The position numbers and the translations under genes were made by a program. A model generated the notes under the pieces. That model had not been told where the DNA came from, did no database searches, and was given only the letters and a program-made list of their open reading frames with translations. Positions 57,917 through 64,000 of a stretch of DNA of 64,000 nt are shown here, piece after piece (the stretch's first letter is position 1; the number at the start of each line of letters is the position of its first letter). The DNA lies in assembly GCF_963924675.1 (NCBI RefSeq), contig NC_089238.1:41930879-41994878 (forward strand), written 5' to 3'. Source of the DNA: Phocoena phocoena. Its lineage: Eukaryota > Chordata > Mammalia > Artiodactyla > Phocoenidae.

Positions 57917-58369
57917 GTAAGGGTTATTTGTGGTGAGGCAGTGAGTAGTCTTAACAAGAAGTTATATTTCTGTGCCACTGGGGATGGGGTATTTTCCCAT
58001 GGGTCCAGGTAATATTTTATCTATATGCTAACTTTCTGTGAGTGCAGCGTATGTGCTAGATGCTGTCCTTAGCTCAGGTCCTCTCCACTGTGTAGCATAG
58101 CTATGATTCCCTGGTTAAGTAATAATACAGGAAGCTAGCAATCCAAAATAGGAAAATGAGTGTTTCTGTGTAAATCAATTTGTTAGTTCTCACTTATTTT
58201 TGTGAAGTTTTAACAAATGTGCATAAAGTCTCAGAACTCGGATTTTTCTTTAGGAGCTGTGGTTCTCAGTTCTGCTAGTACTTTCAAGTTGAATGGGGGA
58301 ATTTTATAAATAATTGCCCCTGTTCCACCTGGACTGACTGACACTGACATCCAGAACAGAGCCTGGCAA

Positions 58370-58565
58370 ACTATTTCTGTGAAGACACCAGCTAGTAAAT
58401 ATTGTAGGCTTTGCAGGCCCTATAGTCTCTGCCAACTCTTGTCATTATAGCACCGCAGTTGCCCTAGATAATACTTAACAAATGCTCATAGTTGTGCTCT
58501 GGTAAAACTTCATTTACAAAAACAGGTGGTGACCCCAGTTTGGCCTTTGGGCCACAGTTTGCTGA
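58370..58565 (-). repeat. hAT-type nonautonomous element fragment
   Basis: Motifs of a common mammalian nonautonomous DNA transposon read in reverse: 'gcctggcaaactatttctgt', 'aatattgtaggctttgcagg', 'tttacaaaaacaggtggtga' and 'gggccacagtttgctgactcc'. I do not name the subfamily. Confidence 0.6.
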
Positions 58566-58572
58566 CTCCTTT

Positions 58573-58738
58573 TCTATTATCCACTTTTTTTTTTTTTTTA
58601 ACATCTTTATTGGAGTATAATTGTTTTACAGTGGTGTGTTAGTTTCTGTTTTATAACAAAGTGAATCAGCTATACATATATGTATATCCTCGTATCTCCT
58701 CCCTCTTGCGTCTCCCTCCCACCCTCCCTATCCCACCC
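58573..58738 (-). mobile_element. L1 3'-end fragment, antisense
   Basis: An antisense T run followed by 'aacatctttattggagtata' and 'aacaaagtgaatcagctata' is the 3' end of a cetartiodactyl L1 3'UTR. It is heavily 5' truncated. A direct repeat tgactccttt at 58,563-58,572 and 58,739-58,748 is the likely target duplication. Confidence 0.85.
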
Positions 58739-59560
58739 TGACTCCTTTGCTAGAGAGTAGTGTCTGATGTGTTCTCTGTATCCAATAGTAATGTTTATCC
58801 TCTGCTAAGCAGATCCCTGTATTGTTTGTTTTTAATATCTCCAGGGTGTTCTTTTTTTAATTACAAAGGTGATATAATGCTTGGTAAAAATTTCATGCAT
58901 TTAGCCAAGTGTGAAAGAGAAAATAAGTGTCTCATTTCACTCTGTAGGCAACATTTTGGAACTAATCTGGACTTGTTTGTATATTCAGATAGACAAATAC
59001 ATTCACAGGAGTGCTTGCACTTGGTTTTCAGCTTAGTTTTTCATTTGATGTATCACAGACATCTTTCTGTGTCAGTCATGCCAGTCTGCATGGCATTTCA
59101 TTTTATGGTGTTCCATAATTTATTTAACCAAACTCCTATTGATGGATATTAATTTTGTTTTTACTACTATAGCCAGTGCTGTAATGAACATTCTTATATA
59201 CACTTGGGCATTCCTGTAAATATTTATTTTTTGTTAAATTCCTAGTGCAATTACCATGCCAAATTTGCACGTTTAAATTTTGTTAGGTTACTACCAGATC
59301 ACCTTCAAAAGGTTGTGCTTATCTACACTCCCATCAACCATTTATCCATTATTAAAAGTAAGTATCAAATATGTCATCGTGGGTCTCAGGGCAAAGTTGT
59401 CCCTCACCTGTTATAAAACAGTCCTTCGCAAGAGCGCAGTAGATGAACTTTAAGACTATAGAACGCTAGCCCTGTAGATCTTTGTGGAAGGAGAACTCAG
59501 TTACCCTTTGCTGTATATTTATGTGTATGTCACTTTCTCTTTTGTTGTACAACCCCCAAG

Positions 59561-59650
59561 GTCGAATCCTGAGCCTCAGCTGGCATCCCGCTGGTACCCA
59601 CATTGCAGCTGGCTCCATAGACTACATTAGTGTGTTTGATGTCAAATCAG
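59561..59650 (+). CDS. UTP4: UTP4 coding exon 4 (residues 146-175 plus one base)
   Basis: The exon starts after aacccccaag and ends aaatcag|gtgact. Two bases complete Ser146, then RILSLSWHPAGTHIAAGSID through FDVKS, then one base of Gly176. A WD unit (LSLSWHPAGTHIAAGSIDYI) is visible. The acceptor region carries a T-rich tract about 15 bp upstream. Confidence 0.95.
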
Positions 59651-60580
59651 GTGACTGTTTTTCTCAGTTCATTTGGGGTGTGGGTCTTGTTTGTCAGAGC
59701 CACATTTCTGGGTTTCCAAAAGCTTGTGACCTTATGCTTTCATGAACCTTCTGAGATGTCACCATGAATTTCACTTCTTTCTTGGATTACTACTGCTGCT
59801 TTTAGGGGAATCTTGGTTCTTCAGTGGAATACAGTATTTTTCATCATAAGAATTCACACTAAAATTTGCCCTCAACCAGTGAGACATTTACTATGAGCAA
59901 TCAGTAGAATACCTATTTATATATACCAGTTCTTTGTAAAAGTGGGTGTCTGTATTTGAGGAACGTAAGATCTTGGTAACATAGTTGGTGAGACTTGAGA
60001 TCAGAAAGATAGAGAACAACGTGCTTCCTCTGTCCTTGGCCTAGAGAATTGGCTGATGGATTCCTTCAGTGAGGAGACTGACTTCAACTTGTTAGGTGGC
60101 TGTGTCTGTACTCCCCGCTAAGATGAGAGGAAACACAGGGCAGACATGTCGCCTTTTTCTTTTTCCTTAGTGCTTGAGCAAGTTTTTTATTATCAGTTAC
60201 ATGTGCATATAGTCAAAGAATTCCTTAAGGCTTGTTACAAAAGAGCAGGAGTCCCCCTCTATCCCTTCTCCCACTCCTCAAAGGCAGCCGCCTGCAACTC
60301 TTAGCTAATTCTTTTGGTATTTATCTTTATGCTATACATAGTATGCTTAAAATGCTTTATTTGTTTCAGTTTTAGCCCATTATTTATTGACTTCCACTAT
60401 TTAACCCTCTTTCTCTGCCCTTTGCCACATGTAACAGTATTTCCTCCTGATCCTCCCAGTATGGTTATGTTCTCACTTTGTTCAGATTAGCAGTTGATGT
60501 TTTTATTCTTAGACTATATACATACAACTTGCATAGTAAATTTCTTTTCCTTTCCTGTATGCTTTTGGTTAATGCTGAGT

Positions 60581-60655
60581 GTCTGTCTCTGTCTCTCTCT
60601 CTTGTGTGTGTGTGAGTGTGTGTGAGATTGAGATATATATATATATATATATATC
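60581..60655. repeat. (TC)n(GT)n(AT)n compound microsatellite
   Basis: Three successive dinucleotide runs occur: TC-type to about 60,602, GT-type 60,604-60,625, and AT-type 60,632-60,654. Likely length-variable between individuals. Confidence 0.9.
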
Positions 60656-60711
60656 TCACTAATTCATCTCCACATTCTTCCAGTGTATGATTTAGGTTCA
60701 GCTACATCTGG

Positions 60712-60851
60712 GTTTTTTTTCTGTTTTTTTGTTTGTTTGTTAGTTTGTTTTGGGTTTTTTTGCGGGATCTTAGTTCCCCCACCAGGAATTGAACCTGGAC
60801 CCCTGCAGTGAAAGTGCCAAGTTCTAACCACTGGATTGCCGGGGAATTCCC
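60712..60851 (-). mobile_element. Short tRNA-derived SINE, 'ggtccagtggtt' type
   Basis: An antisense short SINE has a T-rich left end, 'gcgggatcttagttccccca', 'aggaattgaacctggacccc', 'ttctaaccactggattgccg' and 'gggaattccc' at the right. Flanking acatctgg at 60,704-60,711 and 60,852-60,859 is the likely target duplication. Confidence 0.88.
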
Positions 60852-62583
60852 ACATCTGGTTTTCTTTCTATCACTTTTATCTCCTTGAAGGTTTCTCTCC
60901 CAGAGCCTTCTGCCCTGCTCCAGCTTAGTGGAGCCAGTTTCTGGGCCTACTGCACAACTCTGAGATCTTGAACTCTGGTTTTTCAACCATTCTGGAGATC
61001 CCCTTTGCTTTATTCTCCAGTAGAGTTCCCTGTTGCCAAGTCATTCATTTTCTTAGTTTATCACTTTGTTTGATGGATCCTGAGAAAGGGTTTCTGAGAA
61101 AGAATTCTAGGTTGGAAATTATTTTTCCTTAGAATTTTGAAGCTGTGGTTCCACTGTCGTCCAGCTTCTAGTATTGTTATGGACTCTGATGCCTTTCTGA
61201 GAGTAGATCCTTTATGTAGGTTTTTGTGGTTGGTTTTTCCTGGGAGCTTTTAAGATCTTCCCTTTATCTTTACTGTTCTGAAATGTAATAATTATGTTTT
61301 TTGTTGTGTGGATCTGTTAACATCAATTGTATTGGACAACTTGGTAGGTTCCTTTAATCCAAAAACCCATGTTTTTCATTTCTGAGGAAAATTCTTATAA
61401 TTATTTTGTAAAGGAATTTCTTTCCATTTTCTCCTTTCTGGAATTTTATTACTGGAATGTTGCCTCTTCTAATTTTCTTTCTTTCTTTTTTTCTTTTTCC
61501 CCCTTGTTATTTTTCATCTCTAGCTTCTTACTCTGCTTCCTGGGAGAGTTTGTCATTTTTATCTTTCAGTCCTTTTATTGAGGTTCTCATTTCCGCCATT
61601 CATTTCCAGAGTTCTTTTTTTGTTTCCTGAATGTTCTTTTTTACAGCATTCTCTTTTTGTTTCATTATACAGTATACTAACTCTTCTCCAAGACTATTCA
61701 TGGTAATATTTGTGAAGTGTTCTTCGCCCTGGCTTGTTCACACCTTGTTGTTTATTTTTTTCTGGTCGTATATTGGGCCAGATATTTCATATTGAGGCTT
61801 TCCTCCCGTGTCTAGAGGTTCCTCTCATCACCACACGAGTGGTGCTGATCACATCTGAGCTTCATTGAGGAATGGTCTGGCTGGACTGTTAGCTTGGGGA
61901 TGCTCTCAAGACAGGCTCTTTAGATCTTTTCTCTTGTGCTGGTCATATTTCTCAGAAATGTTTTTTGTTCTACCTGGTGACAACAAGCCCAGCCATCAGC
62001 ATTCTAAGAAGAAAGCTGGTGTTCTCAATACAGAGTTATAACATTTCACTTAATCTGTGTTCCATGCATCACCTCTGTTTCCAGACTATCTGGAGTCACC
62101 AGTTGCTGAGTCTTCTGAGGATTCCATGGTATAAATCAGGTGGTTTCTTGGCTTTTCCTACTGCGGATTTGGGACTTAGTTTTAGGGTTCTACTAAGTCG
62201 GTTACTACTCCGTGTCTGCTTTCCAGTTCCCCAAATTTTGGCACTATTGTCTTCTCTCCCTTTCTCATGGGGATTTGGAAGGGAGCAGAGTGTAATGTGT
62301 GTGTGCAGTTGGCTGCTTTTCAGTGAAGCCTCAGATGTCTCGTTTCCATTTCACCTCTCCACCAAAAATTCCTTTTGTCTGCACCCCCCGCCCCCTACCA
62401 CTGCCCTCCTTCTTCAGGGAACCATTTTGGTGTTCCAAAACTGAGTTCACCATAACCACTGTTTACTGGCTGTCTGTGGTCTGTGCTCAGGCAGCTGACT
62501 TACCAGATGCCTACCACAGGCAGCTTCTGAAGACTGAGGAGAAATAAGTGCCATTCACATGCGGGCTTTGCTTTCTTTTTCAG

Positions 62584-62795
62584 GGAGCGCTATTCATAAG
62601 ATGCTTGTGGATAGGCAGTATATGGGTGTGTCTAAGCGGAAGTGTATCATATGGGGCGTGGCCTTCCTGTCCGATGGCACCGTCATAAGCGTGGACTCTG
62701 CTGGGAAGGTGCAGTTCTGGGACTCAGCTACCGGTACCCTTGTAAAGAATCATCTCATCGCAAATACTGACGTGCAGTCCATTGCCATATCTGAT
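62584..62795 (+). CDS. UTP4: UTP4 coding exon 5 (residues 176-246)
   Basis: Two bases complete Gly176 after tttctttttcag, then 70 codons SAIHKMLVDRQYMGVSKRKC through ANTDVQSIAISD, ending ctgat|gtgagt in phase 0. It includes a WD unit (GVAFLSDGTVISVDSAGKVQ, FWDSATGTLV). The following exon was not found in the remaining 1.2 kb. Confidence 0.95.
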
Positions 62796-64000
62796 GTGAG
62801 TATAGTCCCTGTTTGAGCAGTTCCTGTACAACCTGGGGCATGAGTAGAGAAGGCCGTGTCAGTGGTGTGCCACAGACACTGTTCCCTAATCCTGAATGTT
62901 GTAGTGGAGGAAGATTGAGTTTAGGACAATGCATCTGAAAACCCACACAGTTTTCCTGAACACTTACTCTCCAACAGTTAGTTAGAGAATATTCTCTAAA
63001 CGATTAGTTAGCAGAGAGGTTTTCTTCAGACACTCCCTGTCCCCAGTTAACCCCGTCTGATTGTAGGTGGGGCACAAGTATTCTAGAAGAATCTTGAGGA
63101 GTGCTATTTCCTCTCTCTGCCTGACCTGCTTCCTATCTTGGAACATTAGAAGGTAATTTTATAGTGATTTCGACACTACTGATTTTTCTCCTATTTGTAT
63201 AGGAGTTAAAGCAGGTTTGTATTGAACATGTGTGCCTCTTGCCATCTTGTAACATGAATTCTTAATCAGAAACCTTTGGATATTTTAGCAATGAGGCACA
63301 GGAAGTGATTTTGAGGTTTGTTTTTTTTTAATGTTTATTGGAGTATAGTTGATTTACAATGTTGTGTTAGTTTCTGCTGTACGACAAAGTGAATCCGTTA
63401 TACATACACATATATCCATTCTTTTCCCATATAAGTCATTACAGAGTATTGAGTAGAGTTCCCTATGCTATACACTAGGTCCTTATTAGTTATCTGTTTT
63501 ATATATAGTAGTGTGTCTACGTCAATCCCAATCTCCTAATTTATCATCCCCACTCCCGCTTCTCTCCCCACCCCGTAACCATAAATTTGTTTTCTACATC
63601 TGCGACTTTGTTTCTGTTTTGTAAATAAGTTCATTTGTACCATTTTTTTAGATTCCACATGTAAGCGATATTATATGATATTTGTCTCTCTGTCTGAGCT
63701 TTGAGGTTTGTTGACTAGATCTTTTATCTTTACGTAATTAGTTTGAGTGTTGTTTTCTTACTTAAGTGTGTCTAGTGTAGAGATCACTCCTGCTTTCTTT
63801 TCTTGCCTATAAAATGTTCTATCCCATTCCACAGTTTTTCCATGAGAACAATTTGTTAGTGCTGAAGCCCTATAAAACATGTAGGTGTCACATATAAACT
63901 ATAATAGAAGTCAAGGTTTAAATGAGTGGGAGGAATTTTCCTTTTAAAATAGAGTTTTGATCCAAAATGGTTGTAATTATTAGACAATAAGACTTAATTA
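62796..64000 (+). other. UTP4: UTP4 intron 6 (part)
   Basis: This is intronic sequence to the window edge. It holds an antisense L1 tail at 63,323-63,699. No coding exon is seen. Confidence 0.7.
63323..63699 (-). mobile_element. L1 3'-end fragment, antisense, with perfect TSD
   Basis: A 5'-truncated L1 3' end lies in antisense: 'aatgtttattggagtatagt', 'acgacaaagtgaatccgtta', 'gtaaccataaatttgttttc' and 'gattccacatgtaagcgata'. Flanks tttgaggtttgtt at 63,310-63,322 and 63,700-63,712 are a perfect 13-bp target duplication. Confidence 0.92.

Larger units (their letters stand above)
57917..59560 (+). other. UTP4: UTP4 intron 4
   Basis: It contains MER5-like and other hAT-type fragments (about 58,255-58,565), an antisense L1 tail (58,573-58,738) and LINE-like sequence at about 58,850-59,330 ('ccataatttatttaacc', 'tattgatggatattaatttt', 'gctgtaatgaacattctt'). 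No exon was seen. Confidence 0.65.
59651..62583 (+). other. UTP4: UTP4 intron 5
   Basis: It contains LINE-like AT-rich sequence (60,170-60,480 and about 61,080-61,960), a compound microsatellite (60,581-60,655) and an antisense short SINE (60,712-60,851). No exon was recognised. Confidence 0.65.
48150..64000 (+). other. UTP4: UTP4 (CIRH1A, cirhin) gene, 5' part
   Basis: One noncoding exon and five coding exons for residues 1-246 are present; the human protein is about 686 residues, so the rest lies to the right. UTP4 is a nucleolar WD40-repeat protein of the t-UTP/UTP-A subcomplex of the small-subunit processome, needed for early pre-18S rRNA processing and rDNA transcription. Mutation of human UTP4 near the C terminus causes North American Indian childhood cirrhosis; that region is outside the window. 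All junctions here obey GT/AG and keep the frame. Confidence 0.93.

Overview
The window is nuclear DNA from a mammal, most probably a cetacean (whale, dolphin or porpoise). The single-copy genes match the human 16q22.1 order TANGO6 (+), HAS3 (+), CHTF8/DERPC (-), UTP4 (+). The lineage call rests on about ten tRNA-Glu-derived SINEs of the CHR family. Several are the short form of roughly 200 bp that I associate with the cetacean 'deletion' subfamilies, alongside long forms of roughly 300 bp. Species cannot be named from this.

Layout. 1-10,596 is the last intron of TANGO6 and is mostly repeats. 10,597-10,773 is the terminal coding exon of TANGO6, with a 3'UTR to about 11.3 kb. 11.3-24.6 kb is intergenic and holds ancient repeats (L2, MIR, MER5-type) and one CHR SINE. 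24.6-26.7 kb is a CpG island with the HAS3 promoter and noncoding exon 1. HAS3 coding exons lie at 28,190-28,825, 32,033-32,134 and 32,948-33,871, giving a complete 553-residue hyaluronan synthase, followed by a 2.4 kb 3'UTR. About 0.45 kb further on, the convergent CHTF8/DERPC transcript ends. On the minus strand its last exon carries both the end of CHTF8 (121 residues in three coding exons) and a 540-codon DERPC frame whose ATG overlaps the CHTF8 stop as ATGA. The 5' end of CHTF8 lies in a CpG island at 47.5-48.6 kb, shared head to head with UTP4. Coding exons of UTP4 encoding residues 1-246 run from 49,488 to 62,795; the rest of the gene lies to the right of the window.

No operon-like or mobile gene system is present. 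The genes are independent: TANGO6 (Golgi organisation), HAS3 (hyaluronan synthesis at the plasma membrane), CHTF8 (alternative clamp loader, sister-chromatid cohesion), DERPC (Pro/Gly-rich nuclear protein) and UTP4 (small-subunit ribosome biogenesis). The most interesting structures are the bicistronic CHTF8/DERPC arrangement, the CHTF8-UTP4 bidirectional promoter with a strongly strand-asymmetric polypyrimidine flank, a 35-bp nearly perfect palindrome in the CHTF8 intron, a nest of transposons at 7-9.4 kb, and a 4.7 kb L1 lacking its 3' end in UTP4 intron 3. Exon limits were placed by reading frame, splice consensus and family protein length; transcript ends are estimates.
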